A stretch of 48,078 nt of DNA from an uncultured Prevotella sp. (GCA_946998295.1 CAMPYS010000011.1:1-48078), one strand, 5' to 3'. Positions 1-9,153 are shown, numbered from the stretch's first letter. Notes: generated from the letters alone by a model not told the origin. Program-made: numbers and translations.

Positions 1-21
1 AGTCTAGGCTTTGTGCATAAA

Positions 22-58
22 AAAGAGGATGTGTACATTTTGACACACCCTCTTTGTT
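22..58 (+). terminator. Probable terminator of a gene left of the window
   Basis: A 13-bp stem with one A/C mismatch pairs 22-34 with 43-55 around an 8-nt loop and runs into a T-rich stretch. No coding region is visible to its left inside the window, so it presumably ends an upstream gene that lies outside. Confidence 0.6.
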
Positions 59-222
59 TGTATATATGAGATAATATGCAAATAATATTTATTTATGTAA
101 TGTTATTATTATATTATATCTATGAATAAAAATGTATAGTAAAAATAAGAATTTTTATTATCTTTAAGCGAATAAGTTAATTATATAGGTTAAATATATC
201 TATATATTAACCATAAATAAGT

Positions 223-254
223 TTTGTACAAGCAAAAAGAAATTCTTATATTTG
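223..254 (+). promoter_or_regulatory. Bacteroidota-type promoter of fba
   Basis: TTTG at 223-226 and TATATTTG at 247-254, separated by 20 nt, match the -33/-7 arrangement used by the primary sigma factor of Bacteroidota. Transcription would start near 260, leaving a leader of about 45 nt. The rest of 1-304 is AT-rich with no other recognisable feature. Confidence 0.65.
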
Positions 255-304
255 CATTTAGTACTAAGAAATCACTTTATTAATACATATCTAATCTAAA
301 AATT

Positions 305-1318
305 ATGGCAGTAAATTATAAGAATTTAGGTCTCGTGAATACTCGCGAGATGTTTAAGAGAGCTATTGATGGTGGCTGGGCTGTACCAGCTTTTAATTTT
401 AATAACCTTGAACAGCTACAAGCTATTATAACCGCTTCTTCTAATACTAAATCACCTGTTATTTTGCAGGTTTCTAAAGGCGCACGTAAATATGCAAACC
501 AAACATTATTACGCTATTTAGCTGAAGGTGCTGTAGAATTTTCTAAAGAATTAGGATGTAAGCATCCTGAAATAGTTCTACACCTTGACCACGGAGATAG
601 TTTTGAGATTTGTAAGAGTTGTGTAGATTTTGGTTTTTCATCTGTTATGATAGATGGTTCTGCATTACCTTATGAAGAAAATATAGCTTTGACACGAAAA
701 GTTGTCGAGTATGCTCATCCATTTGATGTTACTGTAGAAGGAGAACTTGGAGTTTTGGCAGGTGTTGAAGATGATGTAGTTGCAGAGAAATCACATTACA
801 CAAGACCAGAGGAAGTTGTTGATTTTGCTACTCGTACTGGCTGTGATTCTTTAGCAATATCAATAGGAACATCTCACGGTGCATATAAATTTAAGCCAGA
901 GCAATGCACACGTGATCCAAAGACGGGTAGACTGGTTCCACCGCCTTTAGCATTTAATGTTTTGGAAGCTATTGAAAAACAATTACCAGGCTTCCCCATT
1001 GTGCTTCATGGATCATCATCTGTGCCTCAAGAATATGTTGATATAATAAACCACTATGGAGGAGCATTACCAAATGCTGTAGGTATTCCAGAAGAACAAT
1101 TGCGTAAAGCTGCTAAAAGTGCAGTTTGCAAGATAAATATTGACTCCGATTCACGACTTGCCTTTACAGCTGGAGTTCGTAAAACATTAAAAGAGCATCC
1201 AGAATATTTTGACCCACGTCAGTATTGTGGAAAAGCACGTGAATTTATGATAGACCTTTACACAAAGAAAATTATTGATGTATTAGGATCTGCTAATAAA
1301 TTAGCATGTTTAGAATAA
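305..1318 (+). CDS. fba: Class II fructose-bisphosphate aldolase
   Basis: Cleaves fructose 1,6-bisphosphate into dihydroxyacetone phosphate and glyceraldehyde 3-phosphate (and the reverse) in glycolysis and gluconeogenesis; cytoplasmic and zinc-dependent. The 337-residue product has the full TIM-barrel family length. Visible motifs are HLDHG at 93-97 (Asp95 the likely proton donor, His96 a zinc ligand), VEGELG at 144-149, His191 in SHGAYK and His235 in VLHGSSS as further zinc ligands, and the phosphate-binding KINIDSDSR segment at 276-284. ATG start, preceded by its own promoter and followed by a hairpin terminator, so it is probably monocistronic. The length and the insert around 195-215 fit the longer class II subtype common in Bacteroidota. 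Confidence 0.95.
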   Translation: MAVNYKNLGLVNTREMFKRAIDGGWAVPAFNFNNLEQLQAIITASSNTKSPVILQVSKGARKYANQTLLRYLAEGAVEFSKELGCKHPEIVLHLDHGDSFEICKSCVDFGFSSVMIDGSALPYEENIALTRKVVEYAHPFDVTVEGELGVLAGVEDDVVAEKSHYTRPEEVVDFATRTGCDSLAISIGTSHGAYKFKPEQCTRDPKTGRLVPPPLAFNVLEAIEKQLPGFPIVLHGSSSVPQEYVDIINHYGGALPNAVGIPEEQLRKAAKSAVCKINIDSDSRLAFTAGVRKTLKEHPEYFDPRQYCGKAREFMIDLYTKKIIDVLGSANKLACLE

Positions 1319-1341
1319 AATATTGGTATATAATTAATTAT

Positions 1342-1378
1342 ACAGTGGTCCTTTATATTAAGAGCCACTGTTATTTAT
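1342..1378 (+). terminator. Rho-independent terminator of fba
   Basis: ACAGTGG at 1342-1348 pairs perfectly with CCACTGT at 1365-1371, followed by a T-rich tail. It lies 23 nt after the fba stop codon. Confidence 0.7.
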
Positions 1379-1397
1379 TTGAAATAAAATATTTAAG

Positions 1398-2174
1398 ATG
1401 AAGCGTAGTTTTATATTTTTTCTTTTATCAATTTTTTTTATAAGTGCTTTAAATGCTCAAGAGAATGGTTTTTCAAAGAAGGAAGCTCATTGGATTTATT
1501 TGTTTATCGGAAGTGATAATAAAATGATGGTTGAGTCTTTTAAACAAACAATATTATCCAATGCAAGCAGGGGAGAGGTCGAAGTACTTTCAGTTCCTTT
1601 AAAATATGATAAATTTAAAATATTTACTGAAACCGACGAATATAAAGAACTACTAAAGGATGCTTATAATAGTCAGAAAATAGGAACAATAAAAGGTATT
1701 ATCTTTTTAAGTAATAAGGAAAATACAGATACAATAATTAGAGAATTATACGATAAGTTAATAAAAACTTTAAATCTGAATTCTAAAAAAGTTCCATTAA
1801 TGGTAAATCCAATAAGCAATGATGCAGTTATTGATGGCAAGAAGTATGCAATTAAAGCTTTACAATATATGGGCTTCGAGATATCAAATATACATACAAC
1901 TAATGTTTCAGGTACAATACAAGTTAAAAAAGTTGTTATACCAGAAGTAACTGTAACAGTAGAGTTTGATAATAAAGGCTATTTGTATGCAAAATCACCT
2001 CTTGAGATAAATAAAATAGTTATAAAAATGAATGGCGATGTTATAGATACTATAGAAGAGAATCCAGCGAATAAAAATCCTAAAGTAAATATGAATTTAT
2101 ATCCAATGGGTAAATTAGAAATGATATTCTTTACAATTGATGGAAAAGAACAATCATATACAATAAATAATTAG
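1398..2174 (+). CDS. Exported protein of unknown function
   Basis: A 258-residue protein that I do not recognise. Residues 1-20 form a clear signal peptide (KR, a phenylalanine-rich hydrophobic core, then SALNAQ), so it is exported to the periplasm or beyond. The mature part has no cysteine pairs and no catalytic motif that I can name. Residues 30-170 alternate beta-like and helical segments, including a hydrophobic strand at about 98-104 (IKGIIFL) resembling a Rossmann-like or flavodoxin-like fold. Residues 175-258 look all-beta, like an Ig-type or carboxypeptidase-regulatory-like domain. It follows the fba terminator by about 20 nt, so it probably has its own weak promoter. It converges with nnr and shares a terminator hairpin with it. 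Lipoprotein is unlikely because there is no lipobox cysteine. Confidence 0.75.
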   Translation: MKRSFIFFLLSIFFISALNAQENGFSKKEAHWIYLFIGSDNKMMVESFKQTILSNASRGEVEVLSVPLKYDKFKIFTETDEYKELLKDAYNSQKIGTIKGIIFLSNKENTDTIIRELYDKLIKTLNLNSKKVPLMVNPISNDAVIDGKKYAIKALQYMGFEISNIHTTNVSGTIQVKKVVIPEVTVTVEFDNKGYLYAKSPLEINKIVIKMNGDVIDTIEENPANKNPKVNMNLYPMGKLEMIFFTIDGKEQSYTINN

Positions 2175-2202
2175 CGAATAAAGAAAATTGTATTTATTCG
2201 CT
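2173..2202. terminator. Bidirectional terminator between convergent genes
   Basis: A perfect 10-bp inverted repeat (AGCGAATAAA at 2173-2182, TTTATTCGCT at 2193-2202) with a 10-nt loop. It overlaps the stop codons of both flanking convergent genes, so one hairpin serves both strands. Confidence 0.7.
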
Positions 2203-3711
2203 GATATATTTGAAAGCTTTAGGCATATAATTTATAATATCACTTGCAATCAAGGATTCTTTACCAATATCTTTGATTGCAAGATCGCCAGATAGTCCAT
2301 GAAGAAACATTCCAACTTTACATGCATCAATTCTATTATAACCCCGTGCTAATAGCCCTGTTATTATACCTGTCAGAACATCTCCACTTCCTGCTGTTGC
2401 CATACCACTGTTACCAGTAGAGTTAAAGAAAACCTTACCATTAGGTAAACATAATGCACTATAATGCCCTTTAAGTAAAATAATAATCTGTAAGTTTTGA
2501 GCTAATTGTCGTGCTTGTTCTAAACGTTCGTAATCAGTAGTTGATGGAATACCAATTAATCGATCAAACTCAGCACTATGTGGAGTAATAATAGTAAATT
2601 TTGGTATTTGTTGAAGCCATGTACGATGCTTAGATAGTATATTTAACGCATCAGCATCTACAACAATAGGACATTTAGCACCTTTAATTTGAGCTATAGT
2701 AGCTATTGCAGAGTTTTCATTTCTGCCTAATCCAGGTCCAATACCTAAAGCATCAATATTTTCAGTATCTACAGCTTGCGAAAAATAAGTTTCTTCGTGG
2801 TCTATTTGTAGAATAGCTTCAGGCACAGAGGAAAGCATAACATCATAATTTCTTTTAGGGGTATGTGTAATGACCTTGCCTACACCTGCCCTTAGACAAG
2901 CACGTGTGCAAAGTATAGCTGCTCCAGCCATAGAATAACTCCCGGCTATTAGTAGTGCTGTACCCATTGTACCTTTATTTACAAAATCGTTGCGCTTACA
3001 AATTAATGATTTTATATTATTTAATTCTACAATTGAGTATATAGAATTTGTTTTATTTATGTAATCTTTATTTAAAGATATGTCTAAAACTTTAACTTTT
3101 CCAATAAATTGTTGTGCTTCTTCAAATAAAAACGACAGTTTTTTTTGATGAATGGTGAGAGTTAAGTCTGCATTTATAATATTAGTTCTGACATTATTAG
3201 TATTATCTTCTGCTAATAGCCCTGATGGTAGATCTATACTTACAACTTTTGCAGGACTTTGATTTATATATCTAATTAGTGTGGCAAATCCGCCTGCTAA
3301 TGGTCTTTTTAGTCCTGTGCCAAATAGCCCATCTATAATTAAGGTATCTATTGATATTTCTGGTATAGTAAACGAAGTAGTAATTTCTGTAAGTCCTGTG
3401 AAATTTTTTAATTCTGTAAGACGTTCTTTATTTAATTTACAATCTTCAGATAAATTATTATCAATATTGAAAAGAATCACCTTTACTTCATAATGTTCTT
3501 TTATCAACAATCTAGCTACAGCTAACGCATCTCCTCCATTATTACCAGGTCCTGCAAAAACAATAATTGGAGTAGAAATATCCCATTCTTGAATTATAGC
3601 CTTAGTAATGGCTTTAGCCGCACGTTCCATTAAGTCAATAGACTCAATATTCTCATGTTCTATAGTAAATTTATCTAAATCTTTTAATTGTGTACTTGTA
3701 AATATCTTCAT
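2194..3711 (-). CDS. nnr: Bifunctional NAD(P)H-hydrate repair enzyme (epimerase plus ADP-dependent dehydratase)
   Basis: Repairs hydrated NADH and NADPH. The N-terminal YjeF_N domain epimerises the R and S forms of NAD(P)HX, and the C-terminal ribokinase-like domain dehydrates the S form using ADP. The 505 residues match a full fusion. The N-terminal half carries GPGNNGGDA at 54-62 and GLFGTGLKRP further on. The C-terminal half carries the AGSYSMAGAA segment, GIGPGLGRN, VVDADALN, ITPHSAEF and the catalytic-type GSGD (Asp444) within a glycine-rich loop at about 433-448. The ATG at 3711 is divergent from hpt across a 99-bp spacer. A TAATTTTG box at 3720-3727 on the minus strand would leave almost no 5' leader. 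Confidence 0.93.
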   Translation of the reverse strand: MKIFTSTQLKDLDKFTIEHENIESIDLMERAAKAITKAIIQEWDISTPIIVFAGPGNNGGDALAVARLLIKEHYEVKVILFNIDNNLSEDCKLNKERLTELKNFTGLTEITTSFTIPEISIDTLIIDGLFGTGLKRPLAGGFATLIRYINQSPAKVVSIDLPSGLLAEDNTNNVRTNIINADLTLTIHQKKLSFLFEEAQQFIGKVKVLDISLNKDYINKTNSIYSIVELNNIKSLICKRNDFVNKGTMGTALLIAGSYSMAGAAILCTRACLRAGVGKVITHTPKRNYDVMLSSVPEAILQIDHEETYFSQAVDTENIDALGIGPGLGRNENSAIATIAQIKGAKCPIVVDADALNILSKHRTWLQQIPKFTIITPHSAEFDRLIGIPSTTDYERLEQARQLAQNLQIIILLKGHYSALCLPNGKVFFNSTGNSGMATAGSGDVLTGIITGLLARGYNRIDACKVGMFLHGLSGDLAIKDIGKESLIASDIINYMPKAFKYISE

Positions 3712-3719
3712 ATCAGCTC

Positions 3720-3727
3720 CAAAATTA
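3720..3727 (-). promoter_or_regulatory. Candidate -7 box of nnr
   Basis: Minus-strand TAATTTTG matches TAnnTTTG. It lies only 8 nt before the nnr ATG, which would make the transcript nearly leaderless. There is no clear -33 element. Confidence 0.3.
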
Positions 3728-3771
3728 CAAAATAATTAATAACCTTATAATAAAGTTTGGTATATTTTTAT

Positions 3772-3779
3772 TACTTTTG
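3772..3779 (+). promoter_or_regulatory. -7 box of the hpt operon
   Basis: TACTTTTG matches TAnnTTTG and is followed directly by CGCAAAA. Transcription would start near 3785, about 26 nt before the hpt ATG. No clean TTTG lies 19-20 nt upstream. Confidence 0.5.
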
Positions 3780-3810
3780 CGCAAAATAATATATTATATA
3801 TTTTGTAGAG

Positions 3811-4353
3811 ATGGCTCTAATACGAATAAAGGATAAGACATTTGAGACCTCAATTACTGAAATTGAAATATTAAGAAAAGTAAAACAAGTTGCAGAAAAA
3901 ATAAATAGAGATTTAGATGGTAAAACTCCTCTTTTTCTTGCTATTTTGAATGGTTCGTTTATGTATGTTTCTGATTTAATGAAGCATATAAGTATACCTT
4001 GCGAAATATCATTTATCAAGGTATCATCATATTCAGGCATAGAACAATCAGGAGATTTTACAAATTTAATAGGGCTAAATGAAAATATCAAAGGGCGAGA
4101 GGTTGTTATTGTAGAAGATATAGTGGATACTGGTAATACAATGAAAAGAATACTTGCTCAATTGGAAAAATTAAATCCTGCTAATATTCACATCTCTACA
4201 TTATTGTTAAAGCCAGGGAAGCTTAAAGTTCCTTTAAATATAGAATATGCAGCTATAGAAATACCAAATGATTTTATAGTTGGGTATGGTTTAGACTATG
4301 ATCAACAAGGGCGTAATCTACGAGATATTTATACATTAGTTAAAGAAAAATGA
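3811..4353 (+). CDS. hpt: Hypoxanthine phosphoribosyltransferase
   Basis: Purine salvage: transfers phosphoribose from PRPP to hypoxanthine (and usually guanine) to give IMP or GMP. The 180-residue length is normal. The signature PRPP-binding loop VVIVEDIVDTGNT is at 98-110, with the acidic pair Glu102-Asp103. LAILNGSF at 43-50 is the conserved PPi-binding loop region, and the flexible-loop SSYSG is at 72-76. First gene of a plus-strand operon: its TGA overlaps the ATG of adk (ATGA at 4350-4353), so translation is likely coupled. Pairing with adk and obgE is the usual arrangement in Bacteroides and Prevotella. Confidence 0.93.
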   Translation: MALIRIKDKTFETSITEIEILRKVKQVAEKINRDLDGKTPLFLAILNGSFMYVSDLMKHISIPCEISFIKVSSYSGIEQSGDFTNLIGLNENIKGREVVIVEDIVDTGNTMKRILAQLEKLNPANIHISTLLLKPGKLKVPLNIEYAAIEIPNDFIVGYGLDYDQQGRNLRDIYTLVKEK

Positions 4354-4922
4354 AGAATATAGTAATTTTTGGTGCTCCTGGTGCAGGCAAAGGCACACAG
4401 AGCGATAAGATGATTGAACAGTATGGTTTAGAGCATATATCTACAGGTGATGTTCTTCGTGCTGAAATTAAGAACGGAACAGAATTAGGCAAAATTGCTA
4501 AAGATTTTATCGATAATGGTCAATTAATACCAGATGATCTTATGGTAAATATATTAGCAAGTGTATATGATAGCTTTGGAAAATCTCATAAAGGCGTTAT
4601 ATTTGATGGTTTCCCAAGAACAATACAGCAAGCTGAGGCCTTAAAAAAAATGTTGTCAGAGCGTGGACACAGTATAGCTGCTATGATAGAATTATTTGTA
4701 CCAAAGGAAGAACTTATTAAACGTTTATTACTTAGAGGACAACAGAGCGGGCGTTCAGACGATAATGAAGAAACAATAAACAAGCGTTTGAATGTATATA
4801 CAACACAAACTGCTCCACTTATAGATTGGTATGAAAAAGAAGGTATTCACCATCATATAGAAGGTATAGGAACTATAGATGAGATTTTTAATAGAATTAA
4901 GAAAGTTATAGACACACTATAA
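4350..4922 (+). CDS. adk: Adenylate kinase
   Basis: Interconverts ATP plus AMP and two ADP in the cytoplasm. The P-loop GAPGAGKGT is at 8-16. The AMP-binding STGDVLR is at about 32-38, FDGFPRT follows at about 84-90, and the lid-flanking LLLRGQQSGRSDD follows later. At 190 residues this is the short-lid form, without the zinc-binding insertion of the 215-residue enzymes, which is normal for Bacteroidota. The ATG overlaps the hpt stop codon. It is separated from obgE by 95 bp holding a large hairpin. Confidence 0.95.
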   Translation: MKNIVIFGAPGAGKGTQSDKMIEQYGLEHISTGDVLRAEIKNGTELGKIAKDFIDNGQLIPDDLMVNILASVYDSFGKSHKGVIFDGFPRTIQQAEALKKMLSERGHSIAAMIELFVPKEELIKRLLLRGQQSGRSDDNEETINKRLNVYTTQTAPLIDWYEKEGIHHHIEGIGTIDEIFNRIKKVIDTL

Positions 4923-4934
4923 TTTTAACAATAT

Positions 4935-5001
4935 CGAATGGCAGATTATGTGCTTACTTCTAATATTAAGTAGTAAGGAACAATACATTATCTGCCATTC
5001 G
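4935..5001 (+). promoter_or_regulatory. Long intergenic hairpin between adk and obgE
   Basis: CGAATGGCAGATTATG at 4935-4950 pairs with 4986-5001 over 16 bp with one mismatch. A nested stem (CTTACT at 4953-4958 with AGTAAG at 4972-4977) lies inside. A T-rich stretch (5003-5009) follows, and the obgE ATG is 16 nt after the hairpin. It could be an intra-operon terminator or attenuator, or an RNA-processing site. Confidence 0.6.
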
Positions 5002-5017
5002 TATTTTTTATATATTT

Positions 5018-6190
5018 ATGGTAGAAACTAATTTTGTAGACTATGTAAAGATTTATTGCCGTTCTGGGAAAGGCGGCAAAGGTTCTATGCACCTTAAACG
5101 TGTTAAGTATAATCCTAAAGGTGGTCCTGATGGTGGCGATGGAGGAAAAGGTGGTAGTATAATAATTAGAGGTAGTCATAATTATTGGACATTACTTCAC
5201 CTTAGATATCAACGCCATATATATGCTGAACATGGAGGAAATGGAGGAAGAGATAAATGTCATGGTAAAGATGGAAAAGATGTCTACATTGATGTCCCTT
5301 GTGGAACTGTTGTTTATGATGCAGAAACGGGTAAATTTTTATGTGATGTACAGTATGATGGACAAGAAATAATACTTTTGAAAGGTGGTAGAGGTGGATT
5401 AGGAAACTTTCAGTTTCGCACGGCTACAAATCAAGCACCACGCTACGCACAGCCAGGAGAACCAATGCAAGAAAAGACAATTATATTGGAACTTAAGTTG
5501 TTAGCTGATGTTGGATTAGTAGGCTTTCCAAATGCTGGAAAATCTACATTATTATCTTCTCTTTCAAGTGCAAAACCAAAGATTGCCAATTATCCTTTTA
5601 CAACTATGGAACCTTCATTAGGAATTGTAAGCTACTACGATAATAAAAGTTTTGTTATGGCTGATATTCCTGGAATAATAGAAGGAGCAAGCGAAGGTAA
5701 AGGATTGGGAATACGTTTTTTACGTCATATAGAACGTAACTCCTTGTTGTTATTTATGATACCCGGAGATACAGATGATATAACCAGAGAATATGATATT
5801 CTTATAAACGAAATACGACAGTTTAATGCTGAAATGTTATCCAAGCATCGTGTTCTTGCTATTACAAAAAGTGATTTGTTAGATGAAGAGCTAATAGAAA
5901 TGTTAAAGGAGACACTACCTAAAGATTTACCTGTAGTTTTTATTTCTGCGATTACTGGAACGGGGCTAAATGAGCTTAAGGATATATTGTGGGAAGAGTT
6001 AAACTCTGAAAGTAATAAATTAAAAAGAATAACATCAGAAGATACTATAGTTCATCGTGATAAAGAAGTTGCTACCATAGCCGATGATTTTAAAGAAGAA
6101 TGGGTTGAACTTGATGATGATGATATTAATATATGTGATGATGATATTGAAGAGTTAGAAGATTTTGAATATACAGATGATAACACCTAA
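5018..6190 (+). CDS. obgE: Obg-family GTPase
   Basis: Essential GTPase linked to late assembly of the large ribosomal subunit and to stress responses. Residues 1-160 form the glycine-rich Obg domain (GGKGGSMHLKR, GGPDGGDGGKGG, GGNGGRDKCHGKDG). The G domain follows, with P-loop GFPNAGKS at 169-176, DIPGIIEGA from 216 and a TKSDLL guanine-specificity motif. The 390-residue product ends in an acidic tail rich in Asp and Glu (about 365-390) instead of the folded OCT domain of some Firmicutes Obg proteins. ATG start. The last 14 nt overlap the preferred pgeF start. Confidence 0.95.
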   Translation: MVETNFVDYVKIYCRSGKGGKGSMHLKRVKYNPKGGPDGGDGGKGGSIIIRGSHNYWTLLHLRYQRHIYAEHGGNGGRDKCHGKDGKDVYIDVPCGTVVYDAETGKFLCDVQYDGQEIILLKGGRGGLGNFQFRTATNQAPRYAQPGEPMQEKTIILELKLLADVGLVGFPNAGKSTLLSSLSSAKPKIANYPFTTMEPSLGIVSYYDNKSFVMADIPGIIEGASEGKGLGIRFLRHIERNSLLLFMIPGDTDDITREYDILINEIRQFNAEMLSKHRVLAITKSDLLDEELIEMLKETLPKDLPVVFISAITGTGLNELKDILWEELNSESNKLKRITSEDTIVHRDKEVATIADDFKEEWVELDDDDINICDDDIEELEDFEYTDDNT

Positions 6191-6989
6191 ATTACATTTT
6201 TATAATATAGATAATAATATAGTTAAAGCTTTTTCAACCACAAGAAATGGAGGAGTAAGTATTGATAATTATTCTAACTTTAATATAAATCTATATTGTG
6301 GAGATAATATTGAGAATGTTATAAAAAACAGAAATATATTATCCGCCTATTTAGCCATAGAAAAAAATAAAATACTTGTACCTCATCAGTTTCATGGGGT
6401 AGAGTCATGTGTAATTACAGCAGATTTTTTTAATTTGTCTCCATTAAAGCAGATAACACTTTTAGAGGGAAAAGATGCTTTGATAACAACTGAAAAGGGA
6501 GTATGTATAGGTGTCTCAACAGCAGACTGTATCCCTATTTTGATATACGATCCAATAAATTATGTGATAGCTGCTGTTCATGCAGGATGGCGTGGAACAC
6601 TTTCCCGTATAACGCTAAAAACAGTAAAAGAGATGATGCTAAATTTTAATTCAGCTCCAGAACAACTAAAGATAGTTATTGGACCGGGTATATCTTTATC
6701 TAATTTTGAAGTAGGACAGGAGGTGTATGATAAATTTAGATATGCAAACTTTGATATTACTCGTATAGCGAAATTATTTCCCGCTATGAAAATGGGCGAA
6801 GAAGGAGAAAAATGGCATATTGACTTAAAGCTATCAAATAAAATAGATTTGCAACAGATAGGTGTTAAAACTGAAAATATTATTGACGAAGGAATATGTA
6901 CTTATGATAATTATAATACCTATTTTTCTGCTCGTAAAATGGGAATAAATTCTGGACGTATTTATAATGGTATAATATTATTGAGATGA
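6177..6989 (+). CDS. pgeF: PgeF/YfiH-family protein (polyphenol oxidase/purine nucleoside phosphorylase fold)
   Basis: Member of the YfiH/YlmD (DUF152, once called laccase-like) family. Characterised members act on purine nucleosides (phosphorylase and adenosine deaminase type chemistry) or edit peptidoglycan precursors; which applies here is unknown. Visible family motifs are PHQFHG, GVSTADCIPILIYDP and AAVHAGWRGT, whose His, Cys and His residues form the metal/catalytic site, then GPGIS and a C-terminal C-TYDNYNTYFSARK segment. I choose the ATG at 6177 (MITPKLHF, 270 residues). An in-frame TTG at 6165 would add four residues and lengthen the overlap with obgE. It continues the hpt-adk-obgE operon, and its stop overlaps the next gene's ATG. 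Confidence 0.88.
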   Translation: MITPKLHFYNIDNNIVKAFSTTRNGGVSIDNYSNFNINLYCGDNIENVIKNRNILSAYLAIEKNKILVPHQFHGVESCVITADFFNLSPLKQITLLEGKDALITTEKGVCIGVSTADCIPILIYDPINYVIAAVHAGWRGTLSRITLKTVKEMMLNFNSAPEQLKIVIGPGISLSNFEVGQEVYDKFRYANFDITRIAKLFPAMKMGEEGEKWHIDLKLSNKIDLQQIGVKTENIIDEGICTYDNYNTYFSARKMGINSGRIYNGIILLR

Positions 6990-9133
6990 TAATGTACGAC
7001 TTAAAGAAACCTTATAGAGGTTTTATTTTTATATTATATATTTTATTAATTTCAATAGGTGCCACAGCTCAAAAGCCTGCTTACTATAAGATGTCAAGTT
7101 TAGTACGTGAAGCTGTGTTAGAAGACATACTGCAAAATACGAATAATGATAATAAATTATATAATAATAAAGTCAAGGTACAACAATCATCTATTACTGC
7201 TTTTGTGAAAATAAATGCTGATAATCCAGATGAGATAATAAAAAAAAATAAATGTAAAAAAATAACTAAAATAGGTGATGTATATATTTTGTCCATACCT
7301 TTAAGTTGTTTGTCAGACCTTTCTAATTGTATGGAGGTCGAGAGAATAGAGGCAGGAAAAGGCACAGAGGTGCAGCTGGATACAACAATAAATTTAATAA
7401 ATGCAAAAAAAGTTCATGAAGGATATAAACTACCTGAGCGATATACTGGGAAAGGAGTTGTGGTAGGTGTACAAGATATAGGCTTTGATCTAACTCATCC
7501 AACATTTTATTCACCAAATATGGACAGGTACAGAATTAAGGCCTTGTGGGATCAATTATCAGTAGATACAATAAATAGTCCACTACCTGTTGGTCGTGAT
7601 TATACTTCAGAAAAAGAATTACTTGCAATAGGGCATACAGCAGATGGATTATCACAAACACACGGTACACATACAGCTGGTATAGCTGCAGGAAGTGGTG
7701 CCGAAGGGAATGGAGTTATATCTCCTTATAAAGGTTTGGCATATAATGCAGATATAGTAATGGTAGCAAATGCTACAGGAGATAATGCTAACCTTATAAA
7801 CAAAAAAGATTATTATAAATACACTTATGCTACTGATGCTCTTGGTTTTAAATATATATTTGATTACGCAGATAAAATAGGTGAGCCATGTGTTATAAAT
7901 TTTAGTGAAGGTGGACATCAGGATTTAACAGGAGAAGATATTCTTTACAGTGAAGTCTTAAGTCATTTGACAGGTCCTGGGCATATTATGGTTGCATCAG
8001 CGGGTAATGATGCTGATTTAATTAATTACATGCGTAAAGATTTAGGAACTGAAAGTGTTGGTCTATTTATGAAAGGACAGAATAATAAGGTGCATTTTAC
8101 AGCTAAATCTCGACAACAATTTGAGCTAAAGTTAACAATATATGATGATAATGTAAAGTTAAAAACAATATTTATACCTACATTATCTATATTAGACGCA
8201 AAAGACTCTACTTTGGTAGACTCTCTTGTAGTTGAACATATTAAATATATATGGAAAATAGTAGCTTATAAATCAGCCTATAATAATAAAGAAATAGTAT
8301 ATGATATTTATATTTCTTCTCCAACATCTTTAGGTGATAACATACAACACATATCAATAGAGTTATGTGGGCGATATGCAGAAGTAGAGTTGTATAGAAT
8401 AAGTGGTTATCTTGTAAGTTTACCCAAAATAAATCCCAAATTAACAGCAGGCGATAACAGTAGATCTATACATTCACCATCAAGTTTTCCAGATGTTATA
8501 TCAGTTGGTGCTACAGGCTATCGTGAGGGTTTTGTTAATTATCTTGGGCAATGGAAATATTATCCACAAGGAAATGATGGGAGGCGAACCTCGTTTTCAG
8601 GTGTTGGCCCAACTATAGATGGAAGGATTAAACCAGATGTTGTAGCACCTGGTCAAAATATAGTTTCAGCATATAGTAGTTTTTTTATAAATAATCCCCA
8701 AAATGCAGGTGGTCCATTAAGTAGTGATATAAGGCATTTTAATTATAATGGTTCTATGTATGCATGGAATTCAAATGCAGGAACATCTATGTCTGCACCA
8801 ATAGTGGCAGGTGCAATTGCATTATGGCTACAAGTTTATCCCAAGCTTACTCCTAATGATTGTATAGAAATATTCAAAAAAACATGTACTCATTATGATA
8901 ATGCACTTTATTACCCTAATAATTATTATGGATATGGACAAATCAATGTTTATGAAGGAATAAAAGAGGTATTAAAAAAAGCATCATTAGGAATAACCAC
9001 AATCGAAGGAAAAGATAATAATTATTTAAATGATAAAATATACTCTTTAAATGGGTGTTATTTAGGCGATTCTGAAGTTAATTTGCCTAAGGGTATTTAT
9101 GTACGTAATGGGAAAAAGTTAATTAAAAACTGA
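6986..9133 (+). CDS. Secreted subtilisin-like serine protease (S8 family)
   Basis: A 715-residue exported protease. Residues 1-29 are a signal peptide (hydrophobic stretch at 13-25, then GATAQ). A propeptide-like region (about 30-150) precedes the S8 domain. Catalytic residues appear in order: Asp164 (VGVQDIGFD), His226 (HGTHTAG) and Ser601 (AGTSMSAP), with the oxyanion Asn341 in ASAGN. The large His-Ser spacing comes from an inserted beta-rich segment at about 360-470. The C-terminus (about 685-715) is a short module (YSLNG, then PKGIYVRNGKKLIKN) shared with three other exported proteins in this window, probably a type IX-like sorting tail. Its ATG overlaps the pgeF stop, so a secreted protease is the last gene of a housekeeping operon. 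Substrate unknown. Confidence 0.9.
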   Translation: MIMYDLKKPYRGFIFILYILLISIGATAQKPAYYKMSSLVREAVLEDILQNTNNDNKLYNNKVKVQQSSITAFVKINADNPDEIIKKNKCKKITKIGDVYILSIPLSCLSDLSNCMEVERIEAGKGTEVQLDTTINLINAKKVHEGYKLPERYTGKGVVVGVQDIGFDLTHPTFYSPNMDRYRIKALWDQLSVDTINSPLPVGRDYTSEKELLAIGHTADGLSQTHGTHTAGIAAGSGAEGNGVISPYKGLAYNADIVMVANATGDNANLINKKDYYKYTYATDALGFKYIFDYADKIGEPCVINFSEGGHQDLTGEDILYSEVLSHLTGPGHIMVASAGNDADLINYMRKDLGTESVGLFMKGQNNKVHFTAKSRQQFELKLTIYDDNVKLKTIFIPTLSILDAKDSTLVDSLVVEHIKYIWKIVAYKSAYNNKEIVYDIYISSPTSLGDNIQHISIELCGRYAEVELYRISGYLVSLPKINPKLTAGDNSRSIHSPSSFPDVISVGATGYREGFVNYLGQWKYYPQGNDGRRTSFSGVGPTIDGRIKPDVVAPGQNIVSAYSSFFINNPQNAGGPLSSDIRHFNYNGSMYAWNSNAGTSMSAPIVAGAIALWLQVYPKLTPNDCIEIFKKTCTHYDNALYYPNNYYGYGQINVYEGIKEVLKKASLGITTIEGKDNNYLNDKIYSLNGCYLGDSEVNLPKGIYVRNGKKLIKN

Positions 9134-9153
9134 TATTAAAAGTAATACTAATT

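Noticed and set aside
3771..4091. 106-codon minus-strand ORF over the start of hpt
   Set aside because: It covers the hpt promoter and the first half of a well-recognised enzyme on the other strand.
6165..6176. TTG start for pgeF
   Set aside because: An ATG four codons later matches the family start and shortens the overlap with obgE.
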